From contig NZ_JAEMUW010000007.1 in assembly GCF_016598485.1 (NCBI RefSeq), positions 124,001-188,000 on the forward strand: a stretch of DNA of 64,000 nucleotides, given 5' to 3'. Origin of the DNA: Micromonospora coerulea. Lineage in GTDB: Bacteria > Actinomycetota > Actinomycetes > Mycobacteriales > Micromonosporaceae. The number at the start of each line of letters is the position of its first letter. Within the stretch, counting starts at the first letter, position 1. Shown one piece after another: positions 27,887 through 37,218 of this stretch. The notes under the pieces were generated by a model. It did no database searches. It was not told the DNA's origin and saw only the letters and a program-made list of their open reading frames with translations. The translations under genes and the position numbers were made by a program.

Positions 27887-29806
27887 GTGGCACCACCTCA
27901 GGGACAGATGCGCCCCGGACGGCAGCTTGCCGTTCTCGGGCTCGTCTTCGTCGTCCTCTATCTTTTGGTGTTCTTCTCGGGCGGCGCCAGCGGTGGCTGG
28001 AAGGATCGGCTGGAGCCGCGGCTCGGCCTCGACCTGATCGGCGGCACCCGGCTGACGATGGAGGCCACCAACAGCGTGGACGGCAAGCCACCGACGGCCG
28101 CCAACCTCGAAGAGGCGCGCCAGATCATCGAGAACCGGGTCAACGCGTACGGCGTGGCCGAGGCCGAGGTGGTTACCGAGGGCAACCGCAACATCGTCAT
28201 CTCCCTGCCCGGTGAGAACCGGGACCTGACGGACGTCGGCACCGCCGCCGAGCTGCGTTTCCGCAAGGTGCTCAAGGCGACCGACGGCAGCGGCGCGACC
28301 GCCGCCCCGGCCCCGAGCCCCAGCGCGACGCCGGCCCCGTCCGGCAGCGCCTCCCCGGCCCCGTCCGGCAGCGCCGCCCCGAAGCCCTCGGCCAGCGCTC
28401 CCAAGGTCACCGCCTCGCCGAGCGCCGGCGGGCAGGGTGGCATGGCCCCGACGCCGAGCGCCAGCGCCGCCGCGCCGACCCCGTCGGCCTCGGCGAGCGC
28501 CGCCGCGCCGTCACCGAGCGCCAGCCCCGAGGCGGTGCCGCAGAGTGTCGAGCAGCAGCGCAAGGCCGTCGAGCAGAAGGTCGGCCCGGCCGCCTGGGCC
28601 GCCGCCAACGGACTGAAGGCCCCGGCCGACGTGTCCGCCGACCCGACGCTGGCCGCGAAGCTCAAGCCGTTCGGCGATCTCTCTCCGCAGGAGATCGCGG
28701 TGCTGCCGGTGGACATGCAGTTCAACGTCCCGACGATCACCTGCGCCCAGCTGGACACCCGGCCGCCGGCGTCGATCAAGGACGAGAAGCAGCGGGCTGT
28801 CGCCTGCGAGAGCGGCGCGAAGTACCTGCTCGACGTGGCGAAGGTGGTCGGCACCGACGTCAAGGACGCCTCCGCCCAGCTGGACCAGACCAGCTCCTGG
28901 GTGGTCAGCCTGCAGTTCACCGGCAAGGGCCAGGAGCACTGGACCAACCTGACCCGCGAGGCGTTCAACAACGAGGGCCAGGCCTGCGACCAGACCGCGC
29001 TCGGTTCGGACGGCAAGTGCCGGGTGGCAGTCGTGCTTGACAACCGGATCGTCTCCTCCCCGGAGATCCAGGGCGTGCTCACCGGCGACTCGCAGATCAC
29101 CGGCAGCTTCGACAACAAGGCCGCGAACGCGCTGGCCAGCCAGCTGCGCTACGGCGCGCTGCCGGTGACCTTCGTGCCGCAGGAGCAGCAGAACGTGACC
29201 GCGACGCTGGGTGACAGCCAGCTGCGGGCCGGTCTGCTCGCCGCCGGCATCGGCATGCTGCTGGTCATCATCTACTCGTTCTTCTACTACCGGCTGCTCG
29301 GTTCGGTGATCTTCCTGAGCCTGGTTCTCTCGGCGCTGCTCGTCTTCGGCGCGCTGGTGGTGCTCGGCCGGTCGATCGGCTTCACCCTCACCCTCGCCGG
29401 CATCGCCGGCATGATCGTCTCGCTCGGTGTGGCGGCGGACTCGTTCGTCATCTACTTCGAGCGGCTCAAGGACGAGATCCGGGAGGGACGCAGCCCGCGC
29501 AGCGCGGTGCCGCGTGCCTGGATCCGGGCTCGCCGGACGATCATCTCGGCGAACGCCATCACCCTGATGTCCGCCGTGGTGCTCTACATCGTCTCGGTCG
29601 GCACGGTGAAGGGCTTCGCGTTCGCGCTCGGCCTGGCGACCGTGCTCGACCTGCTGGTCGTCTTCCTCTTCCGTCACCCGATCATGACGATGTTCGCCCG
29701 GACCCGGGCGTTCCTGTCCCCGCGGGTCAGCGGCCTTGGCCGGGCCCTGCCGGCCCGGTCGGCCGAGCAGGCCACCGCCCGTAACCCGCGCGTCAAGGAG
29801 GCCTGA
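27887..29806 (+). CDS. secD: Protein translocase subunit SecD
   Basis: A 639-residue membrane protein that uses the proton gradient to pull exported proteins out of SecYEG. Helix one is LAVLGLVFVVLYLLVFFSGG, followed by the D1 motif RLGLDLIGGTRLTMEA. The extracytoplasmic P1 region contains a stretch of about 80 residues made nearly only of Ala, Pro, Ser and Gly (about residues 138-220), then the FTGKGQEHWTNLT and NRIVSSPEIQGVLTGDSQITG motifs. Five C-terminal helices include GIAGMIVSLGVAADSFVIYFERLKDE. The start is GTG 27887 with GGGAG upstream. It is followed directly by secF. Confidence 0.95.
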   Translation: MAPPQGQMRPGRQLAVLGLVFVVLYLLVFFSGGASGGWKDRLEPRLGLDLIGGTRLTMEATNSVDGKPPTAANLEEARQIIENRVNAYGVAEAEVVTEGNRNIVISLPGENRDLTDVGTAAELRFRKVLKATDGSGATAAPAPSPSATPAPSGSASPAPSGSAAPKPSASAPKVTASPSAGGQGGMAPTPSASAAAPTPSASASAAAPSPSASPEAVPQSVEQQRKAVEQKVGPAAWAAANGLKAPADVSADPTLAAKLKPFGDLSPQEIAVLPVDMQFNVPTITCAQLDTRPPASIKDEKQRAVACESGAKYLLDVAKVVGTDVKDASAQLDQTSSWVVSLQFTGKGQEHWTNLTREAFNNEGQACDQTALGSDGKCRVAVVLDNRIVSSPEIQGVLTGDSQITGSFDNKAANALASQLRYGALPVTFVPQEQQNVTATLGDSQLRAGLLAAGIGMLLVIIYSFFYYRLLGSVIFLSLVLSALLVFGALVVLGRSIGFTLTLAGIAGMIVSLGVAADSFVIYFERLKDEIREGRSPRSAVPRAWIRARRTIISANAITLMSAVVLYIVSVGTVKGFAFALGLATVLDLLVVFLFRHPIMTMFARTRAFLSPRVSGLGRALPARSAEQATARNPRVKEA

Positions 29807-29807
29807 G

Positions 29808-30998
29808 ATGGCTAAGAGTGGTCTGGCGTCCCGGCTCTACCGGGGCGAGGCCGATCTCAACATCGTCGGCCGGCGCAAGCTGTGGTTCGGCGTCGCCGCC
29901 GCGCTGGTGCTGGTCGCGGTGCTGAGCTTCGCGGTGCGGGGCTTCAGCCTCGGGATCGAGTTCGCCGGCGGCACCGCCCTCCAGGTGCCGGCCAGCGTCG
30001 GCACTCTGGACGATGTCGAGCGGCAGGTTGACGAGGTGCTGAAGGCCAAGGGTGGCGGCGCCGAGGTGGCGACCGGGCAGCAGGTCGGCGGCGCCGGTAA
30101 CGACATCTACGAGCTGAAGACCTCGGAGCTGACGCCCGATCAGTCGAACGCGGTGAAGACGGAGATCGCCCAGCGGTTCGGGCTGAACTTCGATCAGGTC
30201 GGTGCCAATCAGGTCAGTGCGTCGTTCGCCGGCCAGGTGACCGAGCGGGCCCTGCTCGGGCTGCTGATCTTCCTCGCGGTGGTGGCGATCTACCTGATCC
30301 TGCGCTTCGAGTGGCGGATGGCCGTCGCCGCGATCGCCTCGCTGTTCATGAACCTGATCCTCACCGCCGGCATCTACTCGCTGGTCGGGTTCGACGTCAC
30401 CCCGTCGACGGTGATCGGCTTCCTCACCATCCTGGGCTTCGCGCTCTACGACGTGGTGGTGGTCTTCGACAAGGTCCAGGAGAACACCCGGGGCATCACC
30501 GCGAACAACAACCAGACGTACGGCGAGGCGTCGAACCTCGCCCTGAACCAGTCCCTGATGCGGTCGCTGAACACCTCGGTGGTCGCCCTGCTCCCGGTCG
30601 GCGGCCTGCTCTTCATCGGTGCCTTCCTGCTCGGTGCGGGCACCCTGAAGGACCTGGGTCTGGTGCTCTTCGTCGGTATGGCGGTGGCGTTCCTGACCTC
30701 GATTCTGCTCGCCACCCCGCTGCTGGTGCTGCTGAAGAACCAGGACCCGCGGATCAGCGCGCACAACAAGCGGGTGCTGGCCCGCCGCGGCGCCATCGCC
30801 CGGGGCGAGCTGGCCCCGAAGGGCACGCCGCGGGCGGCCGAGGCCGGCGCGGAGAGCATCGACCAGGAGGCGGCGGCCCTGGCCGGCGCGGCACCGAAGG
30901 TGGGGGCCCGACCGGCCGGCAAGCGCCCGACCGGCACCCGGGGTGGCCGCCCCAGCGGTGGTGGCGGGAACCGGCCGGGCGGCGCCAAGCGCCGCTGA
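29808..30998 (+). CDS. secF: Protein translocase subunit SecF
   Basis: A 396-residue partner of SecD. It starts after an AAGGAGG site one base past the secD stop. Motifs are the N-terminal LYRGEADLNIVGRRKLWFG, VRGFSLGIEFAGGTALQVP after helix one, ILTAGIYSLVGFDVTPSTVIGFLTILGFALYDVVVVFDKVQEN with the conserved VFDKxxEN, and LNQSLMRSLNTSVVALLPVGGLLF. A basic, Gly/Arg-rich cytoplasmic tail of about 80 residues ends NRPGGAKRR. Together with SecD it forms the export motor complex. Confidence 0.95.
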   Translation: MAKSGLASRLYRGEADLNIVGRRKLWFGVAAALVLVAVLSFAVRGFSLGIEFAGGTALQVPASVGTLDDVERQVDEVLKAKGGGAEVATGQQVGGAGNDIYELKTSELTPDQSNAVKTEIAQRFGLNFDQVGANQVSASFAGQVTERALLGLLIFLAVVAIYLILRFEWRMAVAAIASLFMNLILTAGIYSLVGFDVTPSTVIGFLTILGFALYDVVVVFDKVQENTRGITANNNQTYGEASNLALNQSLMRSLNTSVVALLPVGGLLFIGAFLLGAGTLKDLGLVLFVGMAVAFLTSILLATPLLVLLKNQDPRISAHNKRVLARRGAIARGELAPKGTPRAAEAGAESIDQEAAALAGAAPKVGARPAGKRPTGTRGGRPSGGGGNRPGGAKRR

Positions 30999-31032
30999 CC
31001 GGTCCGCCGGACCCGGTAGCGATCGACCTGAG

Positions 31033-31070
31033 GGCGTCCGCCATGCTGTGCGAGCAGCATGGCGGACGCC
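31033..31070 (+). terminator. Perfect 16-bp hairpin after secF
   Basis: GGCGTCCGCCATGCTG and CAGCATGGCGGACGCC flank a TGCGAG loop, 35 bases after the secF stop and 30 bases before apt. A T-containing tract (GTCGTCGTTG) follows. It probably ends or attenuates transcription of yajC-secDF. Confidence 0.75.
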
Positions 31071-31099
31071 GTCGTCGTTGGAAGGGAAGCGGGACAACC

Positions 31100-31666
31100 G
31101 TGACGGAGACCCACAGCACCGGGGTACGGGGAGACAGCGGGCCGCAGGTCGCCCAGCTGGTGGCCAGCCGGGTCCTGGACGTGCCGGACTTCCCGAAGCC
31201 CGGCGTCATGTTCAAGGACCTGATGCCGCTCTTCGCCGACGGTGCCGTGTTCCGCGAGGTGATCGACGGGATCGTCGCGCACCACGGGCGGGACGCGTTC
31301 GACGCGGTGGTCGGCATCGAGGCGCGGGGTTTCGTGATCGCCGCCGCCATCGCGTACGCCACCGGGGTCGGCGTGGTGCCGGTGCGCAAGGCCGGCAAGC
31401 TGCCCCGCCCGGCGTACTCGGCGTCCTACGGGCTGGAGTACGGCGAGGCGACGCTGGAGGTGCACCAGGACGCCTTCACCGCCGGCCACCGGGTCCTCGT
31501 GGTTGACGACGTGCTCGCAACCGGTGGCACGGCCGAGGCCACCCTCGACCTGGTGGAACGGGCCGGCGGAACGGTCAGCGGCTTCACCGTGCTGCTGGAG
31601 CTGGCCTTCCTCGAGGGGCGCCAGCGGCTGGCCCCGCGTCCGGTCCATGCCCTGCTGACCGTTTGA
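31100..31666 (+). CDS. apt: Adenine phosphoribosyltransferase
   Basis: A 188-residue purine-salvage enzyme that makes AMP from adenine and PRPP. VPDFPKPGVMFKDLMPLFAD is the N-terminal family motif, VVGIEARGFVIAAAIAYATG the substrate loop, RKAGKLPRPAYSASYGLEYG the flexible loop, and HRVLVVDDVLATGGTAEATLDLVE the PRPP-binding motif. The GTG start at 31100 follows GGAAGGGAAG. Its position between secF and rel is the usual actinobacterial order. Confidence 0.95.
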   Translation: MTETHSTGVRGDSGPQVAQLVASRVLDVPDFPKPGVMFKDLMPLFADGAVFREVIDGIVAHHGRDAFDAVVGIEARGFVIAAAIAYATGVGVVPVRKAGKLPRPAYSASYGLEYGEATLEVHQDAFTAGHRVLVVDDVLATGGTAEATLDLVERAGGTVSGFTVLLELAFLEGRQRLAPRPVHALLTV

Positions 31667-31885
31667 TCCTGCGGCCGTCGGGCGGACCCCGCCCGGACCG
31701 TCCGGCGGAGCGGCGGGGCACCGTGCGTACGGGTAGCATTGCCCTTTGCTGACCGGGCGGGTGACCGTCCGGCGGTGGGAACACCGCCGGCCGCGGGTCG
31801 GCGCGGAACAACACCGGCCCCGTGGCCGGTTGCAACGAACGTCGGCCGGACGGTCGGCGCATCCCGGCGAGCGGTGAGGAGGCCG

Positions 31886-34372
31886 GTGTCCCACGATGTC
31901 GTCCCTCCGGTGGAGGGCACGGTGCACCCGACAGGCGACGCGGATGGCTCGGTGACCGAGCGGAGCGGCAACCCGCCCGCCCGGGTGACGGGCTCTGGCA
32001 GCGGCGTCGGTCCCGACGTCGGCCCGGACAGCGCGTCGCCCGGCGGCGCGATCGTGGTGCCGTTCCCGAGCGACGGCTCGGCCGAATCCTCGCCGAGCGG
32101 CGGCTTCGCCCTGTCCAACGCGCCCACCGGTCGACGGGTACGCGCCCGTTTGGCCCGGTTCAACGCGCCGTGGCAGACCTCGCAGGTCAGCGAGGTGCTC
32201 GAGCCGCTGATCGCCACGCACCGGGAGAACCACCCCAAGGCCGACGCCCGGCTGCTCCAGCGGGCCTTCGACACCGCGGCGCGCTGGCACTCCGGTCAGT
32301 ACCGCAAGTCCGGTGACCCGTACATCACGCACCCGCTCGCGGTGGCGACCATCCTGGCCAACCTGGGCATGGACACCACCACCCTGGTCGCCGCGCTGCT
32401 GCACGACACGATCGAGGACACCGAGTACACCCTCGACCAGATGCGCGCGGACTTCGGCGGCGAGGTCACCCTGCTGGTCGACGGCGTCACCAAGCTCGAC
32501 AAGGTCAAGCTCGGCGACGCGGCGAAGGCCGAGACGATCCGCAAGATGGTCGTGGCGATGGCCAAGGACCCTCGGGTCCTGGTGATCAAGCTCGCCGACC
32601 GGCTGCACAACATGCGTACCCTCACCTTCCTGCCCCGCCCCAAGCAGGAGCAGAAGGCGAAGGAGACGCTGGAGATCCTGGCCCCGCTGGCGCACCGCCT
32701 GGGTATGAACACGATCAAGTGGGAGCTGGAGGATCTCGCCTTCGGGACCCTCTTCCCGAAGCGGTACGAGGAGATCAACCGCCTGATCGGGGAGCACCAG
32801 CCGCAGCGCGAGGCGCTGCTGCGGCAGGTGACCCAGAAGGTGTCGACCGACCTGAAGGCCGCCAAGATCAAGGCGGAGACCACCGGGCGGCCCAAGCACC
32901 TCTACTCGATCTACCAGAAGATGATCGTGCGGGGCCGCGACTTCAACGACATCTACGACCTGGTGGGTGTGCGGATCCTGGTCGACACGGTGCGGGACTG
33001 CTACGCGGCGCTGGGGGTCATCCACGCCAACTGGCAGCCGGTGCCGGGCCGGTTCAAGGACTACATCGCGATGCCCAAGTTCAACATGTACCAGTCGTTG
33101 CACACGACGGTCATCGGGCCCACCGGCAAGCCGGTGGAGATGCAGATCCGCACGTACGCGATGCACCGCACCGCCGAGTTCGGCATCGCCGCGCACTGGA
33201 AGTACAAGGAGCACAAGGGCACCCAGATCGTCGGCCCGCCGGCGCACATCGACGAGATGACCTGGCTGCGCCAGCTGCTGGACTGGCAGCGGGAGGCAGC
33301 GGACCCGAGCGAGTTCCTCGACGCGCTGCGCTTCGACCTGTCCAGCCAGGAGGTGTACGTCTTCACCCCGAAGGGTGACGTCATCCCGCTGCCGACCGGG
33401 TCGACGCCGGTGGACTTCGCGTACGCGGTGCACACCGAGGTCGGGCACAAGTGCATCGGCGCCCGGGTCAACGGCAAGCTGGTGCCGCTGGAGTCGACGC
33501 TGTCCAACGGCGACGTGATCGAGATCTTCACCTCGAAGTCCGAGACGGCCGGCCCGACGCAGGACTGGCTCGGCTTCGTCAAGAGCCCGCGCGCCCGCAC
33601 CAAGATCCGCCAGTACTTCAACAAGGAGCGGCGCGAGGAGGCGATCGAGGCCGGCAAGGACTCGATCGTTAAGGCGATGCGCAAGCAGGGCATGCCGTTG
33701 CAGCGGATGCTCACCTCGGACGCGCTGATGGCGATCGCCCGGGACCTGCACCTGGCCGACGTCGCCTCGCTCTACGCGGCGGTCGGCGACAGCCAGGTCT
33801 CCGCCCAGTCGGTCGTGCAGAAGCTGATGGCCACCTACGGCGGCGAGGAGGGCGCGGCGGAGGACATCGCCGAGACCGCCGTCGCCACCCGGCCGCCGCG
33901 CAGCCGGCAGAGCAGCAGCGACCCGGGCGTCGTGGTCCGCGGCGTCAGCGACGTCTGGATCAAGCTGGCCCGCTGCTGCACCCCAGTGCCGCCGGACGCG
34001 GTCTTCGGCTTCGTCACCCGCTCCGGCGGGGTGAGCGTGCACCGGGACGACTGCGCCAACGCCGAGGACCTGCGGGCGCAGAGCGAACGGGTGGTCGAGG
34101 TCAGCTGGAAGCTCACCTCCGCCTCCACCTTCCTCGTCGCCATCCAGGTCGAGGCGCTGGACCGGCACAAGCTGCTCGCCGACGTCACCCGGGTGCTGTC
34201 GGAGGAGCGGGTGAACATCCTCTCCGCCACCGTCACCACCACCCGGGACCGGGTGGCGGTGAGCCGGTTCAGCTTCGAGATGGCCGACCCGAAGCACCTG
34301 GGCCACCTGCTGGCCGCGGTGCGCAAGGTCGACGGCGTCTTCGACGCGTACCGGGTCACCTCAGGCGCCTGA
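31886..34372 (+). CDS. rel: Bifunctional (p)ppGpp synthetase/hydrolase (RSH, Rel)
   Basis: An 828-residue stringent-response enzyme. After an N-terminal extension of about 85 residues comes the HD hydrolase domain with HDTIED (H173, D174). The synthetase domain has [13 protein letters not shown] and [11 protein letters not shown]; its RFKD (R389-D392) is the RxKD form found in bifunctional enzymes, not the EXDD of E. coli RelA. The TGS domain starts [19 protein letters not shown] zinc-finger region [28 protein letters not shown] and an ACT domain end the protein. GTG 31886 lies just after GAGGAGG. A TAGCAT hexamer at 31734-31739 may be its -10 box. Confidence 0.95.
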   Translation: MSHDVVPPVEGTVHPTGDADGSVTERSGNPPARVTGSGSGVGPDVGPDSASPGGAIVVPFPSDGSAESSPSGGFALSNAPTGRRVRARLARFNAPWQTSQVSEVLEPLIATHRENHPKADARLLQRAFDTAARWHSGQYRKSGDPYITHPLAVATILANLGMDTTTLVAALLHDTIEDTEYTLDQMRADFGGEVTLLVDGVTKLDKVKLGDAAKAETIRKMVVAMAKDPRVLVIKLADRLHNMRTLTFLPRPKQEQKAKETLEILAPLAHRLGMNTIKWELEDLAFGTLFPKRYEEINRLIGEHQPQREALLRQVTQKVSTDLKAAKIKAETTGRPKHLYSIYQKMIVRGRDFNDIYDLVGVRILVDTVRDCYAALGVIHANWQPVPGRFKDYIAMPKFNMYQSLHTTVIGPTGKPVEMQIRTYAMHRTAEFGIAAHWKYKEHKGTQIVGPPAHIDEMTWLRQLLDWQREAADPSEFLDALRFDLSSQEVYVFTPKGDVIPLPTGSTPVDFAYAVHTEVGHKCIGARVNGKLVPLESTLSNGDVIEIFTSKSETAGPTQDWLGFVKSPRARTKIRQYFNKERREEAIEAGKDSIVKAMRKQGMPLQRMLTSDALMAIARDLHLADVASLYAAVGDSQVSAQSVVQKLMATYGGEEGAAEDIAETAVATRPPRSRQSSSDPGVVVRGVSDVWIKLARCCTPVPPDAVFGFVTRSGGVSVHRDDCANAEDLRAQSERVVEVSWKLTSASTFLVAIQVEALDRHKLLADVTRVLSEERVNILSATVTTTRDRVAVSRFSFEMADPKHLGHLLAAVRKVDGVFDAYRVTSGA

Positions 34373-34385
34373 GGCACGCACCCGA

Positions 34386-34417
34386 AAGCGCCCGCCGGCT
34401 CCAGCCGGCGGGCGCTT
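34386..34417. terminator. Bidirectional terminator between rel and the first PPIase gene
   Basis: AAGCGCCCGCCGGCT and AGCCGGCGGGCGCTT form a near-perfect stem around CC, with A-rich bases on one side and T on the other, so it can work for both convergent genes. Confidence 0.85.
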
Positions 34418-34436
34418 CGTCGTCGTACGGGCGGGG

Positions 34437-35273
34437 TCAGCCCTGGATGTCGCTCATCGCCAGCTTGTTGATGACGATCTCCTTCTTGGGGTGGCCGCCG
34501 CCGGCCTGCTGCGCGAAGGCCTTGTCGTCACCGGCCGCCGCGACCTGCTTGACCACGTCCATGCCGCCGGTGATGGTGCCCAGCACGGTGTAGTTCGGGT
34601 CGAGCTGCGAGTCGCCGTACACGATGAAGAACTGGCTGCCGGTGCTGCCCGGCTGGCCGGAGTTGGCCATCGCGATGACACCCTCCGGGTACGCCGGACG
34701 CTTGTCGGTCGGCAGGTTCTCCTCGGCCAGGTTGTAGCTCGGGCCGCCGGTGCCGTCGGTCTCCCGCCAGCCCTTGCCGGTCGCGCTCGGGTCGCCGCAC
34801 TGCAGCACCTTGATGCCCTCGGTCACCAGGCGGTGGCACTTGGTGTTGTCGAAGAAGCCCTTGCTGGCCAGGTGGGTGAAGCTGCCCGCGGTGCAGGGCA
34901 CGGCCGCCCGGTCGATCTTCGCGGTGATCGGCCCCAGATTGGTGTCCATCGTCATCGTCTGGGTGCCGGCGTTCTTCTGTTGCGCCTCCGGCAAACCGAC
35001 GTCCTTGACCTGCTTGGTGCGCCCCTCCTTGGGGACCTCGGTGTAGCCGCACTGGACGGCCCCGGCCGGCGTGGCCGCCTGCTTCTTGTCGTCGTCGCCA
35101 CCGAGCGTGCTGGCCAGCCAGACGGTGCCGGCGACCACCAGCAGCAGGACCGCACCGGCCCCGACGATCGCCTGCGTCTGCCGGCGCTTGCGGGCGCGGG
35201 CCGCGCGCTCGGCCATCTCCCGCTCGAGTCGGGCCCGCGCCGCCGCGCGCTGCCGCTCTCTCGTGGACGTCAC
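34437..35273 (-). CDS. Membrane-anchored cyclophilin-type peptidyl-prolyl isomerase
   Basis: A 278-residue protein. A basic, Arg/Ala-rich cytoplasmic segment of about 35 residues precedes a single membrane helix (AIVGAGAVLLLVVAGTVWLAS). A cyclophilin domain then sits outside the cell. It retains FFDNTKCHRLV with the catalytic arginine (R148) and GSTGSQFFIVYGDSQLDPNYTVLG with the Q and F of the active site. The GTG at 35273 is preferred because AAGGAG lies five bases before it; a GTG at 35279 overlaps that site. It is downstream of a close paralogue on the same strand. It likely speeds folding of exported proteins. Confidence 0.92.
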   Translation of the reverse strand: MTSTRERQRAAARARLEREMAERAARARKRRQTQAIVGAGAVLLLVVAGTVWLASTLGGDDDKKQAATPAGAVQCGYTEVPKEGRTKQVKDVGLPEAQQKNAGTQTMTMDTNLGPITAKIDRAAVPCTAGSFTHLASKGFFDNTKCHRLVTEGIKVLQCGDPSATGKGWRETDGTGGPSYNLAEENLPTDKRPAYPEGVIAMANSGQPGSTGSQFFIVYGDSQLDPNYTVLGTITGGMDVVKQVAAAGDDKAFAQQAGGGHPKKEIVINKLAMSDIQG

Positions 35274-35335
35274 GGTCACTCCTTACGAAACTACTCGGGC
35301 GCGGACGCTGCCGCTGCGGTGGATGGGCGGCCGGG

Positions 35336-36187
35336 TCAGCCGGCGCTGGGGCTGGCCGTGGGCGCGCCGGTGGTCGGCGCGCCGACCGTGAGGCTCTGGA
35401 TCACCACGTCGGTCTTCGGCTTGACCTTGGCCCCGCTGCCATTGTCCACGGTCGGCAGGGCGCCGATCTTCTCCACCACGTCGAGCCCGGCGGTCACCTT
35501 GCCGATGACCGGGTAGGCCGGCTTGTCCGGGTTGAAGTCCTTGAAGAAGATGAGGAACTGGCTGCCGTTGCTGCCCGGCGGGTTCGCGATCATGGCGACC
35601 GTGCCCTTCGGGTACGCCGCGGGCTGACCAGCGGCCGGCTTGCCGGACGGGCTCGGCGCCGGGGTGGGGACGTTCTCGTCGTAGAACGAGTACGCCGGGC
35701 CGCCGATGCCGGTGCCGCTCGGGTCGCCGCAGCGCAGCGCGCCCTCGCTGGTGATCTCGTGGCACTTGGTGTTGTCGTAGAACGACCTGCCGGCCAGGTG
35801 GGCGATGCTCGCCCCGGAGCACGGCGCCGCGGCCAGGTCGAGCTCGGCGCTGATCGGGGCGCCCTGGTTGGTGGTGATGGTCATCGCCCGGGTGCCGGAG
35901 GTCGGCAGGCCGGTGGTTTCCGGGGTGCCGACGTCCTTGAGGTTGGTGTTCGCGCTGGCGTCCTGCGGGGTCCACACGCAGACGTCCTCGGCCGCCTTCT
36001 GCGCGGGCTTGGAGTCGAACGCCCCCAACGCCCAGGCCGAGCCGACCACGATCAGCGCGAGCACCACGGCGGCGCCCACGCCGGCCTGGATCTGCCGGCG
36101 GCGTTTGACCGCGGCGGCCCGCCGGGCGAGCTGCCGGTCGAGCTTGGCCCGCGCCAGTTTGCGCTGCCGGTCCCTGCTGGAAGCCAC
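35336..36187 (-). CDS. Membrane-anchored cyclophilin-like protein lacking catalytic residues
   Basis: A 283-residue paralogue of the next gene downstream, with the same plan: basic N-terminus, membrane helix (AGVGAAVVLALIVVGSAWALG), external cyclophilin domain. Where active enzymes have HRV/HRL the sequence reads FYDNTKCHEIT, with Glu at about 144 in place of the catalytic arginine, and the FFI of the active-site strand is SQFLIFF. An insertion rich in Pro, Ser and Ala (NVPTPAPSPSGKPAAGQPAAYP) lies before KGTVAMIANPPGSNGSQ. Catalysis is therefore doubtful; a chaperone or scaffold role is possible. GTG 36187 follows GGAAGGG by eight bases. Tandem duplication with divergence is the likely origin. 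Confidence 0.9.
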   Translation of the reverse strand: MASSRDRQRKLARAKLDRQLARRAAAVKRRRQIQAGVGAAVVLALIVVGSAWALGAFDSKPAQKAAEDVCVWTPQDASANTNLKDVGTPETTGLPTSGTRAMTITTNQGAPISAELDLAAAPCSGASIAHLAGRSFYDNTKCHEITSEGALRCGDPSGTGIGGPAYSFYDENVPTPAPSPSGKPAAGQPAAYPKGTVAMIANPPGSNGSQFLIFFKDFNPDKPAYPVIGKVTAGLDVVEKIGALPTVDNGSGAKVKPKTDVVIQSLTVGAPTTGAPTASPSAG

Positions 36188-36447
36188 TCGTGCTGCCCTT
36201 CCTCTGCCCTGGTCGTCGCCTGCGCCCGGGCGTCGTCCGCCCGTCGGGCGGCAGTGCGCCACGCCACACGCCCGCCAGAGTGTACGGGTAGCCGCTGTGA
36301 AAGTGGTGTACGAGGTCCGGCCTGGGTTTATCGGGGTATGTCACTGTGCCGGACGGGACGGACGGGACGGCTGGGTCGCAACAACGCGCTCGCCTGGCCG
36401 ACTAGGCTGCTGGGCGGAGACGACGACTCGACGGAAGGGGAGCGGAC

Positions 36448-37167
36448 GTGCTCGTGGCCGGCTTTCCCGCGGACGCCTTCGGCACCAACTGCTACGTGGT
36501 GGCGACCGCGCCGGGGGAGCAGTGCGTGGTGGTCGACCCCGGCATCGGGGTGCTCGACCGCCTGGACGCCCTGCTCGCCGAGCACCGCCTGCACCCCGCC
36601 GCGGTGCTGCTCACCCACGGCCACCTCGACCACACCTTCTCCGTGGCGCCGGTGTGCGGGGCGCGCGGCATCCCCGCGTACGTCCACCCGGACGACCTCG
36701 AGCTGCTCGCCGACCCGGCCAAGGGGCTCTCGGCGGACCTCAACCAGCTGTTCGGCGGCCGGCTGTCCTACACCGAGCCCGACGACGTCGCCGAGCTGAC
36801 CGACGGCGCGACCCTGGCCCTGGCCGGGTTGGAGATCACCGTCGACCACGCCCCCGGCCATACCGGCGGGTCGGTGCTGTTCCGGTTGCCCGGCGCCGGC
36901 TCGCCCTGGGAGGCCGAGCAGCTCTGCCTCTCCGGTGACGTGCTCTTCGCCGGCTCGATCGGCCGCACCGACCTGCCGGGCGGCAGCATGCCCCGGATGC
37001 TGTCCAGCCTGCGGGAGAAGGTTCTCCCGCTCGCCGACGACACCGTCGTCCTGCCCGGCCACGGCCCCGCGACCACCATCGGCCGAGAGCGCGCGACCAA
37101 CCCGTACCTGATCGAGGTGGCGGAGACCGGGGGCGCGCGCCCGGCCGCGCCCACCCGCGGCTGGTAG
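36448..37167 (+). CDS. MBL-fold metallo-hydrolase (glyoxalase II-like)
   Basis: A 239-residue metallo-beta-lactamase-fold enzyme. LLTHGHLDHTFSVAPV holds the HxHxDH zinc motif, APGHTGGSVLF the next histidine, LSGDVLFAGSIGRTDLPGG the bridging aspartate, and VLPGHGPATTIGRERATNPYL the last histidine. This pattern is that of hydroxyacylglutathione hydrolase-like proteins. Actinomycetes lack glutathione, so the real substrate may be another thioester. Its place between the PPIase and hisS genes is common in actinobacteria. GTG start with GAAGGGGAG before it. Confidence 0.92.
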   Translation: MLVAGFPADAFGTNCYVVATAPGEQCVVVDPGIGVLDRLDALLAEHRLHPAAVLLTHGHLDHTFSVAPVCGARGIPAYVHPDDLELLADPAKGLSADLNQLFGGRLSYTEPDDVAELTDGATLALAGLEITVDHAPGHTGGSVLFRLPGAGSPWEAEQLCLSGDVLFAGSIGRTDLPGGSMPRMLSSLREKVLPLADDTVVLPGHGPATTIGRERATNPYLIEVAETGGARPAAPTRGW

Positions 37168-37218
37168 CCGCACCCACGACCTGCCCGCGCCGTCCGCGTG
37201 GGACGCAAGGAGTACGCC

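Noticed and set aside
30446..34306. A 1286-codon open frame on the minus strand across secF-apt-rel
   Set aside because: It is antisense to well-identified genes, has the Arg/Asp/Val/His-rich composition of GC-driven shadow frames, and shows no domain.
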